Source: Paracoccaceae bacterium (GTDB taxonomy: Bacteria > Pseudomonadota > Alphaproteobacteria > Rhodobacterales > Rhodobacteraceae). Taken from it: a stretch of DNA of 55,987 nt. The DNA lies in contig JAIXSA010000100.1 in assembly GCA_027484915.1 (NCBI GenBank), positions 1-55,987 of the forward strand, read 5' to 3'. Under the pieces are notes generated by a model. That model saw nothing but the letters and a program-made list of their open reading frames with translations, was not told the DNA's origin and made no database searches. The position numbers and the translations under genes were made by a program. Of the stretch, positions 45,768 through 55,149 are shown piece after piece; the stretch's first letter is position 1, and every line of letters starts with the position of its first letter.

Positions 45768-47567
45768 TCAGAGCCGGGGTTGGGCCACGACATAGGTGCC
45801 CGGCGCTGGGGCGAGCGAATCGGCTGGTTTACGCGCGGGGATCATCGGGCCGGAATGGCTGGCAAGCCAGGCGCCCCATCGCGGCCACCAACTGCCCTTG
45901 TTGAAGGTCGCGGACTTGAGCCACGCCTCGGGGTCGCCCGCGACGGGGGCGTCGTTGGTGTAGTGGCCGTACTTGTCCTTGGCCGGCGGGTTGATGATCC
46001 CGGCGATGTGGCCGCTTTCGCTTAGAAGGAAGGTCTTGTCCTTCGATCCCATCTGCTTGATGCCGTTGAAGGAGCCGCGCCAGTGGGCGATGTGGTCGGT
46101 CTCGCAGGCGATGGCGCAGACGGGGAGCTTGATGTCCGCAAGGCTGACGGGCTTGCCGAAGACTTGGAATTCGCCCTTGGCAAAGCCGTCGCCCTGGCAG
46201 AGGCCGCGGAGGTATTGGACGGCCATCTTCGCGGGCAGGTTGGTGCCGTCGCCGTTCCAGTAAAGAAGGTCGAAGGCCGGGGGCGCCTCGCCCAGCATGT
46301 AGGACTTGATGGCGGGGGTGTAGATCAGGTCGTTCGAGCGGAGGTAGGAGAAGGTCCGCGACATGAAGAACTTTGAGAGGATGCCGTCGCGTTCGGTCTG
46401 GCGTTCGATCCCGTCGACGAAATCGTCGTTGAGGAAGACGCCAACCTCGCCGGGGTCGGAGAAGTCGGTCAGCGTGGTGAAGAAGGTGGCGGTCTTCACC
46501 GTCTCGTCCCCGGCCTTCTGCAGGTGGGCGAGGGTGAGGCCCAGAGTCGTGCCGGCGATGCAGTAGCCGACGGCGTTGATCTGCTTTTCACCGGTGATGC
46601 GGCGGACTTCGGCCATGGCGCGCAGGTAGCCGTCGCGGATGTAGTCGTCCATCGCGGTCCCGGCGTAGGAGGCGTCAGGGTTGACCCAGGAGACGACAAA
46701 CAGCGTGAAGCCCTGGTCCACGATCCACTTGATCAGCGAATTCGCGGGCTTCAGGTCCATCACGTAGAACTTGTTGATCCAGGGCGGGAAGATCAGAAGC
46801 GGGGTCTTGTGGACCTTTTCCGTGGTGGGCGCGTACTGGATGAGTTCGAGCATCCGATTGCGGTAGACCACCTCGCCCGGCGTGGTGGCGATGTTCTGGC
46901 CGACGTGGAAGGCTTCCTTGTCCGCCAGCGTCACCAGAAGGTCACCCTGGTTCGACTCGATGTCGCGGACCAGGTTTTCGAGGCCCTGCACCAATGACCC
47001 GCCGTCCGTCTCGACCGCCTTTTCCAGCGCCTCGGGGTTGGTCCCAAGGAAATTCGTCGGGCTGAACATGTCGACGATCTGCTTGGTGAAATACTCCACC
47101 CGCTTGCGATCGTTCGGGTCGAGGCTTTCCATGTCGCCCACGGCGTTCGAGATCGCCTCGGCGTTCAGCTGGTACTGCTGTTTCAGGTAGTTGAAGAACG
47201 GGTGCGTTTCCCACAGGGGATTGCTGAACCGGCGGTCCTTCGGGTTCGGGTCGGGGGGTGCTTTGAATTCGCCCTTGGCCAGTGTCTGCTGCGCCTCGAC
47301 GTAGTGCTTCAACGTCTTGCCCCAGTAGTTCACCTGATGCTCGACCACCTTGGCGGGGTTCGAGACCATCTCGGCGAAATAGGCGGCGGCGGCCTTCATG
47401 TAGACGTCCGGCGCGGGGCCGTGGAGCGCGGGGTCGACCTGGCGACGATGCGTCAACGCAGCGGTGAGGCGCTTTGACAACTCCTCAACCTTTGCGAGGT
47501 TGGCGTTCAGACGCTCGGCCTTTTCGAGTGCTGCTTTGGTCTCGGGGGTGCTGTCTTCTGTTGTCAT
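45768..47567 (-). CDS. phaC: Class I polyhydroxyalkanoate synthase PhaC
   Basis: A 599-residue enzyme that polymerises 3-hydroxyacyl-CoA into PHA at the granule surface. The catalytic Cys is in NAVGYCIAGTT (about residue 336), with Asp in ACETDHIAHW and His in SESGHIAGI. Class I features FPPWINKFYVMDL and YTPTAMDDYI-like AGTAMDDYIRDGY are present. I chose the ATG at 47567, nine bases after GGGGGA. It is divergent from phaZ, with a near-match PhaR box between, and upstream of phaP on the same strand. Confidence 0.95.
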   Translation of the reverse strand: MTTEDSTPETKAALEKAERLNANLAKVEELSKRLTAALTHRRQVDPALHGPAPDVYMKAAAAYFAEMVSNPAKVVEHQVNYWGKTLKHYVEAQQTLAKGEFKAPPDPNPKDRRFSNPLWETHPFFNYLKQQYQLNAEAISNAVGDMESLDPNDRKRVEYFTKQIVDMFSPTNFLGTNPEALEKAVETDGGSLVQGLENLVRDIESNQGDLLVTLADKEAFHVGQNIATTPGEVVYRNRMLELIQYAPTTEKVHKTPLLIFPPWINKFYVMDLKPANSLIKWIVDQGFTLFVVSWVNPDASYAGTAMDDYIRDGYLRAMAEVRRITGEKQINAVGYCIAGTTLGLTLAHLQKAGDETVKTATFFTTLTDFSDPGEVGVFLNDDFVDGIERQTERDGILSKFFMSRTFSYLRSNDLIYTPAIKSYMLGEAPPAFDLLYWNGDGTNLPAKMAVQYLRGLCQGDGFAKGEFQVFGKPVSLADIKLPVCAIACETDHIAHWRGSFNGIKQMGSKDKTFLLSESGHIAGIINPPAKDKYGHYTNDAPVAGDPEAWLKSATFNKGSWWPRWGAWLASHSGPMIPARKPADSLAPAPGTYVVAQPRL

Positions 47568-47591
47568 GCTAATCATTCCCCCCTATCGTCG

Positions 47592-47602
47592 CCGCTATGC
47601 AG
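47592..47602. promoter_or_regulatory. Candidate PhaR box between phaC and phaZ
   Basis: CCGCTATGCAG fits CTGC-N3-GCAG with one mismatch in the left arm. It is in the 96-base gap between the divergent phaC and phaZ starts, so one PhaR dimer could act on both. Weaker evidence than the phaP sites. Confidence 0.45.
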
Positions 47603-47663
47603 CATAACGGTGCGTTCCGCGCCCCGCCATGCGACATCCGCCCGCCGGGGGCAAGGAGACGTG

Positions 47664-48932
47664 ATGAAGTATATGTTCACCTACGACCTGATGGAAAGCG
47701 CCCGCAACACGAATGAGTGGTTGGGCGCCTCGGCCAGGGCGTTTGCCAGCTATCCGGCGTTTGCGATGTCGATGAACCCGATGCTGCCGCTGATGGCCGC
47801 CTGGGGCGAGGTGACGGAACGGACCTTCAGCCGCATGATCGCCAAGCCCGACTGGGGCATCCGGTCGATCGTGGGTCCGGACGGGCAGGACCACTTGGTC
47901 GATGTGAAGCCGGTGGTGGAAAAGCCCTTTGGCAACCTGGTGCAGTTCTTTGTCCGCCGCCGGTCGCCGATGGCACGGAAGGTCCTGCTGGTGGCTCCGA
48001 TGTCGGGACATTATGCGACCTTGCTCCGCTCGACGGTCGCCAGCCTGCTGCCCGATGCCGATGTTTTCGTGACGGATTGGCACAATGCGCGCGACATTCC
48101 GGTCAGCGCGGGCAAGTTCGACGTCGAGGATTATACGCTGTACTTGGCCGAGTTCATGAAGTTCATGGGCCCCGACACGCATGTGATCGCGGTCTGCCAG
48201 CCGGTGCCGCTGACCCTTGCGGCCACGGCCTATCTGGCTGCCGAAGACCCGGACGCGCAGCCGAAATCGCTGATCCTGGTGGGGGGGCCGGTCGATCCGG
48301 ACGCCGCCGCGACCGAGGTCACCGACTTTGGCCGCCGGGTGACGATGGGGCAGCTGGAGCATCTGGCGATCCAGCGCGTCGGCTTCAAGTACAAGGGCGC
48401 GGGGCGGCTGGTCTATCCGGGCCTGCTGCAGCTGCAAAGCTTCATCACCATGAACGCCGAGCGCCACGGCAAGGCGTTTTCCGAGCAGATCATGCGCGCG
48501 GCGCGTGGCGAATCGTCTGACCACGACGCGCACAACCGATTCTACGACGAATACCTGGCCGTGATGGACATGACGGCTGAGTTTTACCTGTCGACCGTCG
48601 AGCGGATCTTCAAAAACCGCGAGATCGCGCGGAACGAGTTCGTGGTGGCAGGCCGCAAGGTGGACATGGGCGCGATCACCAAGGTCTCGGTGATGACGGT
48701 CGAGGGTGCGAACGATGACATCTCGGCACCCGGGCAATGCGTGGCGGCGCTGAAGCTGCTGACCGGGCTGTCGGAAGACAAGAAGGGCCATCACCTGGAG
48801 CCGGGCGCGGGACACTACGGCATCTTCGCGGGCAAGAGCTGGCGGTTGAACATTCGTCCCCTGGTCCTGAACTTCATCGACAAGGCCGCGGGCAAGCCCA
48901 AGGCGAAGATCGCTCTGGCGTCGGCGCAGTAG
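47664..48932 (+). CDS. phaZ: Intracellular polyhydroxyalkanoate depolymerase PhaZ
   Basis: A 422-residue intracellular depolymerase (PhaZa type) that releases hydroxybutyrate units from native granules. The nucleophile is the Cys in VIAVCQPVPLT, replacing the serine of lipases, as known for this family; the oxyanion region is SGHYATLLRSTV and the C-terminal His region is EPGAGHYGIFAG. AAGGAG precedes the ATG at 47664. It is divergent from phaC, so synthesis and breakdown are controlled from one region. A 69-base hairpin ends the gene. Confidence 0.94.
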   Translation: MKYMFTYDLMESARNTNEWLGASARAFASYPAFAMSMNPMLPLMAAWGEVTERTFSRMIAKPDWGIRSIVGPDGQDHLVDVKPVVEKPFGNLVQFFVRRRSPMARKVLLVAPMSGHYATLLRSTVASLLPDADVFVTDWHNARDIPVSAGKFDVEDYTLYLAEFMKFMGPDTHVIAVCQPVPLTLAATAYLAAEDPDAQPKSLILVGGPVDPDAAATEVTDFGRRVTMGQLEHLAIQRVGFKYKGAGRLVYPGLLQLQSFITMNAERHGKAFSEQIMRAARGESSDHDAHNRFYDEYLAVMDMTAEFYLSTVERIFKNREIARNEFVVAGRKVDMGAITKVSVMTVEGANDDISAPGQCVAALKLLTGLSEDKKGHHLEPGAGHYGIFAGKSWRLNIRPLVLNFIDKAAGKPKAKIALASAQ

Positions 48933-48942
48933 TTCAACCCGC

Positions 48943-49011
48943 CGCTCGTCGAGCACTTCGTGCACTCCTCGCTGGGGTGCTGCGACGAGTGCATGAAATG
49001 CTCGAGGAGCG
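48943..49011. terminator. Long imperfect inverted repeat between convergent genes
   Basis: Two 30-base arms (48943-48972 and 48982-49011) pair at 26 of 30 positions around a 9-base loop. It fills the gap between phaZ (ends 48932) and the hydrolase gene (ends 49015), so it can act as a bidirectional terminator. Each arm can also fold into a small hairpin (GCACTTCGTGC and GCATGAAATGC). No clear U tract. Confidence 0.65.
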
Positions 49012-49014
49012 TCT

Positions 49015-49758
49015 CTATCGCAGCATCAGCGTCGGCAACCGGCCGGCAAGGAAGGTCTGCAGTACCTTGGTCACCGCCTCGGGCTGTTCGAGCTGGGGCA
49101 GATGGCCTGCTTCGGGGATCATCTCGAGACAGCCCTGCGGCATCATCGCGGCCAGGAACTCGGCCCGGCGGCGGGGGACGAGAGTGTCGCTTTCGCCCGC
49201 GATGATCATCGTCGGCACATGCACCTTGCGCAGCGTCTTTTGCTGATCAGGTCGCCGTTGCAGCACGCGCAGGTGGCGCTGGAACTGGATTGGCCCAAGA
49301 TTTTCGGCCATGTCCAGGACCAGCGCCATCACTTCGTCCCGCCAAGGCGCGTCGTGAAGCGCGGTCGTCGGCAGCATCTGTTCCATGCAGGCGGCAAGGT
49401 GGCCGGTCTTGGCGGCGACAAGCAGCGCCTCACGCGCGGCGGCGACCTGGGGTGTGTCGGGAAGCGGGTCGGTGGAGATGAGTGCCACACGGGTTACCGC
49501 CCCGGGCCGCTTGCGCAGGATCTCGATGGCGATGTTGCCGCCAAGGCCGTGGGCGACAAGGGCAAATTGGGGCGGAAGATGCGGGGCGAGGTCCGCGGCG
49601 ATCTTCTCGACGCTGTCGCCCAGGCCAGGACTCAACAGGACCACCGGTCGGTCGGCGCCAAGGCGGGCGATCTGCGGCATGAAGCTGCGGGCGTCCGCCA
49701 TGAAGCCGGGGATCAGCACGACCGGGTCTGGCGGCATGGGGTTCCGAAGGACGAGCAT
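49015..49758 (-). CDS. Alpha/beta hydrolase-fold protein lacking the nucleophile Ser
   Basis: About 247 residues with an alpha/beta hydrolase fold: VVLIPGFMADARSF, the nucleophile elbow region ALVAHGLGGNIAIEIL, the Asp in IAGESDTLVPRRR and the His in EAGHLPQLEQP. The elbow should read GHSxGG, but here it is AHGLGG: the Ser position is Gly (codon GGC). So Asp and His are kept while the nucleophile is absent, and normal hydrolysis is unlikely. Start is uncertain (GTG 49764 or ATG 49758). It converges on phaZ; a link with PHA is possible but not shown. Confidence 0.85.
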   Translation of the reverse strand: MLVLRNPMPPDPVVLIPGFMADARSFMPQIARLGADRPVVLLSPGLGDSVEKIAADLAPHLPPQFALVAHGLGGNIAIEILRKRPGAVTRVALISTDPLPDTPQVAAAREALLVAAKTGHLAACMEQMLPTTALHDAPWRDEVMALVLDMAENLGPIQFQRHLRVLQRRPDQQKTLRKVHVPTMIIAGESDTLVPRRRAEFLAAMMPQGCLEMIPEAGHLPQLEQPEAVTKVLQTFLAGRLPTLMLR

Positions 49759-49892
49759 GTTCACGGCGCGGGCCCTCTGCGCAGGATTCCTGCAAGCGGC
49801 TTTTCTTATTGTTGCCTAAAGCGTAACTCACAAGCTGCTGGATTCAAATCCGCATTTCGGTCATCCCCGGCGGGGCTGGCGAAAACCTCACA

Positions 49893-50690
49893 TCAGAGGA
49901 TGTTCGAAATCTTCAAGCTTGGGCTTTCGTCAAACGGCAGCGCCTCACGCGCGCGGATGACGTCCTCGATCGCCTCGGTGATCATCGCAAGGCAGGGCGG
50001 AGAGGAAAACCGGTGGTCGGCGTCCTTGACCAGGGTCAGCCGGAGGTCGGGGCTGGAGATCTGGTGGAAAAGCGAGATGGCCACGGTCGGCGGCACATCG
50101 GTGTCGGCGCTGCCCTGCAGCAGGCGCACTGGCATGGGCAGGTGCAGGGGACCGTTCATCACCAGGTTATGACGCCCGTCCTCGATCAGGCGGAGGGTGA
50201 TCGGGTAGGGCTCGTCGGAATAGTCCGAGGGGCGCAGGAAGAGGCCCTCTTCCAGAAGGGTGGTGCGTTCGGCCAGGGTGAACTCGGCCTCCCACATCCG
50301 TTCGGTGAAATCGGGGGCGGCGGCGATGCCGATGAAGCCCGCGACGCGGTCGGGCATGTCGCGGGCGAGGAGGAGCGAGATCCAGCCGCCCATCGAGGAG
50401 CCGACGAGGATCTGCGGTCCTTCGGTCAGGACCTCGATGACGGCGGCGGCATCCTCGCGCCAGTCGGTGATGGCACCGTCGACGAAGGCGCCGTGGGACT
50501 GGCCGTGGCCGGAATAGTCGAAGCGCAGGAAGGCGCGGCCCGTCGCCTCGGCCCAGGCTTGCAGGGCTTGGGCCTTGGAGCCGGACATGTCCGAGCGGAA
50601 GCCGCCCAGGAAGACCACTCCGGGGCCCTTGCCTGGGGTCTGGTGGTAGGCGATGTGGCGGCCTTGCGGGGTGGTGAGGAAGGTTGTCAT
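49893..50690 (-). CDS. Alpha/beta hydrolase (ABHD10-like)
   Basis: A 265-residue alpha/beta hydrolase. Catalytic Ser in ILVGSSMGGWISLLL, Asp in GSADTDVPP and His in KDADHRFS complete the triad. The N-terminal GVVFLGGFRSDMSGSKA and RFDYSGHGQSHGAF resemble the ABHD10/palmitoyl-esterase-like group. The ATG at 50690 gives the natural N terminus; the open frame continues upstream but has no family match. The substrate is not known. Confidence 0.9.
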   Translation of the reverse strand: MTTFLTTPQGRHIAYHQTPGKGPGVVFLGGFRSDMSGSKAQALQAWAEATGRAFLRFDYSGHGQSHGAFVDGAITDWREDAAAVIEVLTEGPQILVGSSMGGWISLLLARDMPDRVAGFIGIAAAPDFTERMWEAEFTLAERTTLLEEGLFLRPSDYSDEPYPITLRLIEDGRHNLVMNGPLHLPMPVRLLQGSADTDVPPTVAISLFHQISSPDLRLTLVKDADHRFSSPPCLAMITEAIEDVIRAREALPFDESPSLKISNIL

Positions 50691-50854
50691 GGGCAGAAGA
50701 TAGCAAGCGATGGATCGGTCCGTCAGGGCCGCTGCAACCCACGGGCGAAGAACCGCGCATGGCTTGACTTGGGCGCCGGGCGGGGGCATCAAGCGGCCCG
50801 ACATAACCCGCAACCGGGCGTTTCGTAGGCGCCAAAACGACGAGGAGCAGGCCG

Positions 50855-52798
50855 ATGGCCCAGATTTCCCTGACATTTCCCGATGGCAACAAGCGTGTCT
50901 ATGACGCAGGGATCACGCCTGCCGAGGTTGCGGCGTCGATTGCTCCGTCGCTGGCGAAAGCGTCGATTTCGGCGCAGGTGAATGGCAAGCACTGGGATTT
51001 GCAGTGGCCGATCCATGCGGACGCGACGATCTCGCTCAACACGCTGAAGGACGACGCCGCGGCGCTGGAGCTGATCCGGCATGACCTGGCTCACATCATG
51101 GCCCGCGCAGTGCAGGAGATATGGCCGGACGTGAAAGTCACCATCGGGCCGGTGCGGGACCAGGGCTGGTTCTACGACTTTGATCGGGCGGAGCCGTTCA
51201 CGCCCGAGGACCTTGGGGCCATCGAAGCGAAGATGAAACAGATCATCAACGCGCGTGACCCGGTGCGGACGGAGGTCTGGGACCGCGCGCGGGCGGTGGA
51301 GTATTACCGGGGCCGGGGCGAGCCGTTCAAGCTGGAGCTGATCGACCGCATTCCCGAAGGGGAAGACCTGCGGATGTACTGGCATGGGCCTTGGCAGGAC
51401 CTATGCCGGGGGCCGCATCTGCAGCACACGGGGCAGGTTCCGGCGGACGGGTTCAAGCTGACGCATGTGGCGGGGGCCTACTGGCTGGGGGATGCCTCGC
51501 GGCCCATGTTGCAGCGCATCTACGGCGTGGCGTTCAAGAACCGCGACGACCTGAAGGCGCACCTCACGATGCTGGAGGAGGCCGCCAAGCGCGACCACCG
51601 AAAGCTTGGCCGCGAGATGGAGCTGTTCCATCTGCAGGAAGAAGCGCCTGGCATGGTCTTCTGGCACCCGAACGGTTGGACGATCTACCGCCAGCTTGAG
51701 GACTATATGCGGGGCCGTCTGCGCCAAGCGGGCTACAAGGAAATCAAGACGCCGCAGGTCGTGGACCGGGTGCTGTGGGAGAAGTCCGGCCACTGGGAGG
51801 CCTACCGCGAGAACATGTTCATCGTGGAGGTCGACGAAGAGGGTGCCAAGGAAAAGCGGATCAACGCGCTGAAGCCGATGAACTGCCCCTGCCATGTGCA
51901 GGTGTTCAACCAGGGGCTCAAGAGCTACCGCGACCTGCCGCTGCGGCTGGCGGAGTTCGGGTCGTGCCATCGGTATGAGTCTTCCGGGTCCATGCACGGG
52001 CTGATGCGGGTGCGCGGCTTTACGCAGGACGACGCGCATATCTTCTGCACGGAAGACCAGATCGAGAGCGAATGCGCGGGGTTCATCCGGCTTCTGTCGT
52101 CGGTCTACAAGGACCTGGGCTTTGACAGCTTCGAGATCAAGCTTTCGACGCGGCCCGAAGTGCGGATCGGCACGGATGAACAGTGGGACAAGGTCGAGGG
52201 TGCGCTTGAGGGCGCGATCAAGTCGCTGGGGTTGGCCTATGAGATCAACCCGGGCGACGGGGCGTTCTATGGGCCAAAGCTGGACTTCAAGCTGACCGAC
52301 GCCATCGGGCGGCAGTGGCAGTGCGGGACGTTCCAGGTGGACGCGCAACTGCCGCACCGTCTGGGGGCGGAGTATGTGGGCGAGGACGGGGCCAAGCACA
52401 TGCCCTACATGCTGCACCGCGCGGTTCTCGGCTCGTTCGAACGGTTCATCGGCATCCTGCTGGAAAACTACGCCGGGAAACTGCCCTTCTGGCTTGCCCC
52501 GCGGCAGGTCGTTGTCGCCTCTATCGTCTCGGATGCAGACCCGTTCGTGCATGAGGTTGTGGCGGCGCTGCGCAAGGCCGGGGTCCGGGCCGAGGCGGAT
52601 GTTCGCAACGAGAAGATCAACTACAAGGTCCGCGAACATTCAGTTGGCAAGGTGCCAGTGATCCTGGCCATCGGGATGCAGGAGGTCGAAGGCCGCACCG
52701 TCAGTGTCCGTCGGTTGGGCGAGACGCGGACGGACACGATGAGCCTTGATCAGGCCGTCGCAACCTTCGGGTTCGAGGCACTGCCGCCTGCGAACTGA
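50855..52798 (+). CDS. thrS: Threonine--tRNA ligase
   Basis: A 647-residue class II synthetase that charges tRNA-Thr. Domains: TGS (about 1-62), the editing domain with [11 protein letters not shown], the catalytic core with [12 protein letters not shown] (zinc Cys) and [31 protein letters not shown] (motif 2), motif 3 around [11 protein letters not shown], and the anticodon-binding domain ([14 protein letters not shown] to [17 protein letters not shown]). GAGGAGC precedes the ATG. A strong hairpin follows. Confidence 0.97.
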   Translation: MAQISLTFPDGNKRVYDAGITPAEVAASIAPSLAKASISAQVNGKHWDLQWPIHADATISLNTLKDDAAALELIRHDLAHIMARAVQEIWPDVKVTIGPVRDQGWFYDFDRAEPFTPEDLGAIEAKMKQIINARDPVRTEVWDRARAVEYYRGRGEPFKLELIDRIPEGEDLRMYWHGPWQDLCRGPHLQHTGQVPADGFKLTHVAGAYWLGDASRPMLQRIYGVAFKNRDDLKAHLTMLEEAAKRDHRKLGREMELFHLQEEAPGMVFWHPNGWTIYRQLEDYMRGRLRQAGYKEIKTPQVVDRVLWEKSGHWEAYRENMFIVEVDEEGAKEKRINALKPMNCPCHVQVFNQGLKSYRDLPLRLAEFGSCHRYESSGSMHGLMRVRGFTQDDAHIFCTEDQIESECAGFIRLLSSVYKDLGFDSFEIKLSTRPEVRIGTDEQWDKVEGALEGAIKSLGLAYEINPGDGAFYGPKLDFKLTDAIGRQWQCGTFQVDAQLPHRLGAEYVGEDGAKHMPYMLHRAVLGSFERFIGILLENYAGKLPFWLAPRQVVVASIVSDADPFVHEVVAALRKAGVRAEADVRNEKINYKVREHSVGKVPVILAIGMQEVEGRTVSVRRLGETRTDTMSLDQAVATFGFEALPPAN

Positions 52799-52816
52799 AG
52801 TCCTCGTTGCATGCAA

Positions 52817-52851
52817 AACAGTCGCCCCAGTTGACGACTGGGGCGACTGTT
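52817..52851 (+). terminator. Hairpin after thrS
   Basis: AACAGTCGCCCCAGT (52817-52831) and ACTGGGGCGACTGTT (52837-52851) form a perfect 15-bp stem with a 5-base loop, 19 bases after the thrS stop. It is followed by TCGCC rather than a U tract on the plus strand; on the minus strand TTTTGC follows. The remaining gap to the cold-shock gene (52852-53001) should carry its promoter and leader. Confidence 0.75.
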
Positions 52852-53001
52852 CGCCTTGCGGCTTGATTTTCGGCGAATCCTTGGCATCATCCCGGCAGTG
52901 ACGACAGAATTCCTGCACGGCTCTCTGAACGAAGCCCTGGAAGACCTGGTGGCACGGCTCGCGGCAATGACGCCGCGGGGGGTTCTGAGAGGAGAAGCGG
53001 A

Positions 53002-53208
53002 ATGCCGACAGGCACCGTGAAATGGTTCAACGCCACCAAGGGTTATGGCTTCATTGCGCCGGATGATGGCGGCAAGGATGTGTTCGTCCACATCTCGGCC
53101 GTGGAACGCGCGGGGCTGAAGGGCCTTAGCGACAACCAGAAGATCGGCTACGAGCTGCAGTCCGGCCGCGACGGCAAGCAATCCGCCGGCGATCTGCGTC
53201 TGCTCTGA
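53002..53208 (+). CDS. Cold-shock protein (CspA family)
   Basis: A 68-residue single-stranded nucleic-acid binding protein. RNP1 is KGYGFIAPDDG (about 13-23) and RNP2 is DVFVHISAVE (about 26-35); the start is TGTVKWFNATKG. Length is normal. GAGAGGAGAAG is a strong ribosome-binding site. A leader of about 150 bases follows the thrS hairpin, and such leaders often control Csp translation by temperature. It ends 4 bases before the end of the convergent ArsC/Spx-like gene. Confidence 0.96.
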   Translation: MPTGTVKWFNATKGYGFIAPDDGGKDVFVHISAVERAGLKGLSDNQKIGYELQSGRDGKQSAGDLRLL

Positions 53209-53212
53209 CGGA

Positions 53213-53545
53213 TCAGCGCGGCCCCAGAAGCGTTTCCGCGGTCGCGCTGTCCCAGCCCAGGTACCAGCGATCCCCATCCTGGATGACCGGCCGTTTCATG
53301 ACGGTCGGCTGAGCCATGATCTGCGCCTCGGGGTCGGAGGCTTTGAGGAAATCATTGAAGCTGCGGTAGGTGGTGGACTGCTGGTTCACAGCCCTTGATC
53401 CGAACTCCTGCACGATGCGGTCGACCTCTGCCTGCGTCAGCGGGTTTGCCCGGATGTCGCGGAAGCTGACGTCCTTGCCGGCCTGCTCCAGCGCCTTCAG
53501 CGCCTTCTTGCAGGTGTCGCAGGTGGGGATGCCATACAGGATCAT
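53213..53545 (-). CDS. ArsC/Spx/MgsR (YffB) family protein
   Basis: A 110-residue thioredoxin-fold protein with CDTC at residues 9-12 (IPTCDTCKKALKAL), and the family features VSFRDIRANPLTQAEVDRIV, STTYRSF and PTVMKRPVI followed by LGWD. Members range from arsenate reductases to Spx-like regulators; this short form resembles YffB, whose role is unclear. No arsenic genes are nearby apart from a distant ArsR that lacks metal-binding Cys. Confidence 0.9.
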   Translation of the reverse strand: MILYGIPTCDTCKKALKALEQAGKDVSFRDIRANPLTQAEVDRIVQEFGSRAVNQQSTTYRSFNDFLKASDPEAQIMAQPTVMKRPVIQDGDRWYLGWDSATAETLLGPR

Positions 53546-53629
53546 GGGGTTCCTTCCGTCCGGGCGAGCCGTTCCGATTCAAGGGCTTGGGGTCATGGGT
53601 AGCATGACGGCCCGTGGCTGCAAAGGCCC

Positions 53630-54022
53630 CTAGCCGTGGATCACCCGCGTGATCGCCACGCCGGCCCAAGCGGAAATCGCAGTCAGCGCCCCACCCCAAA
53701 GCGTGTCCGTCGCCACCATCGTCCAGCGCCAGTCCTTCATGATGCTCCACGAGGTGAACTCGTAGGTGCCGTAGGCCATCAGGCCGATGATCAGGGCGGG
53801 GATCAGGATTGGTGCGCCGGTCTTCATGGCGGGCAGCGAGACGAGGTAGACCAGACCCGCGACGTAGGCCAGGTAGAAGAGCGCGGCGGGGGCAAGGCGG
53901 ATCGGTTCGGCCATCAGGGGGCCGATGTGACGGGTGAAGAGCGGCTTCATCACCAGGGTCAGCATGATCGCGTCGAGGATCAGGAAGACGGCGGCGGTCG
54001 CGGCGTAGAGGGTGAGGGTCAT
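53630..54022 (-). CDS. DUF2177 family membrane protein
   Basis: A 130-residue protein with four predicted membrane helices (TLYAATAAVFLILDAIMLTLV, ALFYLAYVAGLVYLVSL, PALIIGLMAYGTYEFTSW, and WGGALTAISAWAGVAI). The motif YGTYEFTSWSIMKDWRW and MVATDTLWGG identify DUF2177, whose role is unknown. AAGGAG lies six bases before the ATG at 54022. It lies 84 bases upstream of, and is oriented like, the ArsC/Spx-like gene. Confidence 0.9.
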   Translation of the reverse strand: MTLTLYAATAAVFLILDAIMLTLVMKPLFTRHIGPLMAEPIRLAPAALFYLAYVAGLVYLVSLPAMKTGAPILIPALIIGLMAYGTYEFTSWSIMKDWRWTMVATDTLWGGALTAISAWAGVAITRVIHG

Positions 54023-54152
54023 GGGGGGCTCCTTCGGCGGAAAAGGTAGCATGCGCGCGGGGTCTGACCAGCACCGGGTTGCAACCATCGTCCATTCTGC
54101 GCGTTATCTGGGCAAAACGCGGGACAGCCGCGCATTATGAAAGGATGATTTG

Positions 54153-55145
54153 ATGCGCACGTTCACTTTGCCGCTTGCCCTGATTGCCGGGCTTGGCCTG
54201 ACGCCCCCCGTGGCGGCTCAGGACCTGGGGGACGTGATCGGGGGAATCGCCCAGACGCTGATTCAGCAGGAATTGGACAAGAACGCCTATATCGCGGCGC
54301 AGCAGGCGAACACGGTGGCGGCCTATCGGGATTATCTGGCGAAGTTTCCCAAGGGTGCGTACCGGGTGAATGCCGAGCGGGCGCTGGAGCGGTTGGGAGC
54401 CTCGGCCGAGGCATCCTCGGCGCAGCAGGCCGAGGCGCGGCTGGGGATCACGGTCGCGCAGCGGGTGGCGGTGCAGCGTGAACTCACGCGGCTTGGGTAC
54501 CGGACCTACGGGACAGACGGGGTCTGGGGTCGGAACACCCGGACGGCGATCGCGACCTGGCAGCGGGACCGGGGCGACAAGGTGACGGGCTACGTGACGG
54601 AAGCGCAGCTGCGGGTCCTGCTGCGGGGGGCGGTAGTGACGCCTCCGGATGAGGATGACGACGGCGGGGTCAGCCCGGCGGCGGTGGAAGCCGCGCTGAA
54701 ACTGACCCGGGCGCAGCGGGTGGAGATCCAGCGGCAGCTGTCGGACCTCGGCTTCGACGCCGGGGTGGCGGACGGGCTGTGGGGGTCGAAGACGCGGGGG
54801 GCGATCAAGGCCTGGCAGCGGGCGAACCGGCAGACCCAGACGGGGTACGTGACGGCGGCGCAGGTCAAGCTGATCCGGCAGCAGGCGGGGTCCTCGACCC
54901 CCGCGCCGGGGACGGACAACGAGGCGGCGCTGGAGGAGAGCCTTCTGGAGCTGACCCGGACCGAGCGGATCGACCTGCAGCGGCGGCTCACTCGGCTGGG
55001 ATACGAGACGCTGCGGACGGACGGGACCTTCGGGCCGGGCACCCGCCGGGCCATCGCGGAGTGGCAGTCCGACGAGGGGGAGCCGGCGACGGGGTATCTC
55101 ACGGCTGACCAGGTGCGGCTGATCCGGGTCGAGACGGGCGGCTGA
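54153..55145 (+). CDS. Secreted protein with three peptidoglycan-binding repeats
   Basis: A 330-residue protein with a signal peptide ending VAAQ (about residue 23). A helical region (about 24-95) is followed by three PG_binding_1 repeats, each about 60 residues: RVAVQRELTRLGYRTYGTDG, RVEIQRQLSDLGFDAGVADG and RIDLQRRLTRLGYETLRTDG, each ending in TGY(V/L)T and a final AQ-L or DQVRLI. Linkers are acidic or Ser/Pro-rich. No catalytic domain is seen, so it may be a cell-wall scaffold or a sensor. The ATG at 54153 follows AAGGA. Dispersed repeat copy C begins five bases after its stop. Confidence 0.88.
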   Translation: MRTFTLPLALIAGLGLTPPVAAQDLGDVIGGIAQTLIQQELDKNAYIAAQQANTVAAYRDYLAKFPKGAYRVNAERALERLGASAEASSAQQAEARLGITVAQRVAVQRELTRLGYRTYGTDGVWGRNTRTAIATWQRDRGDKVTGYVTEAQLRVLLRGAVVTPPDEDDDGGVSPAAVEAALKLTRAQRVEIQRQLSDLGFDAGVADGLWGSKTRGAIKAWQRANRQTQTGYVTAAQVKLIRQQAGSSTPAPGTDNEAALEESLLELTRTERIDLQRRLTRLGYETLRTDGTFGPGTRRAIAEWQSDEGEPATGYLTADQVRLIRVETGG

Positions 55146-55149
55146 CGCG

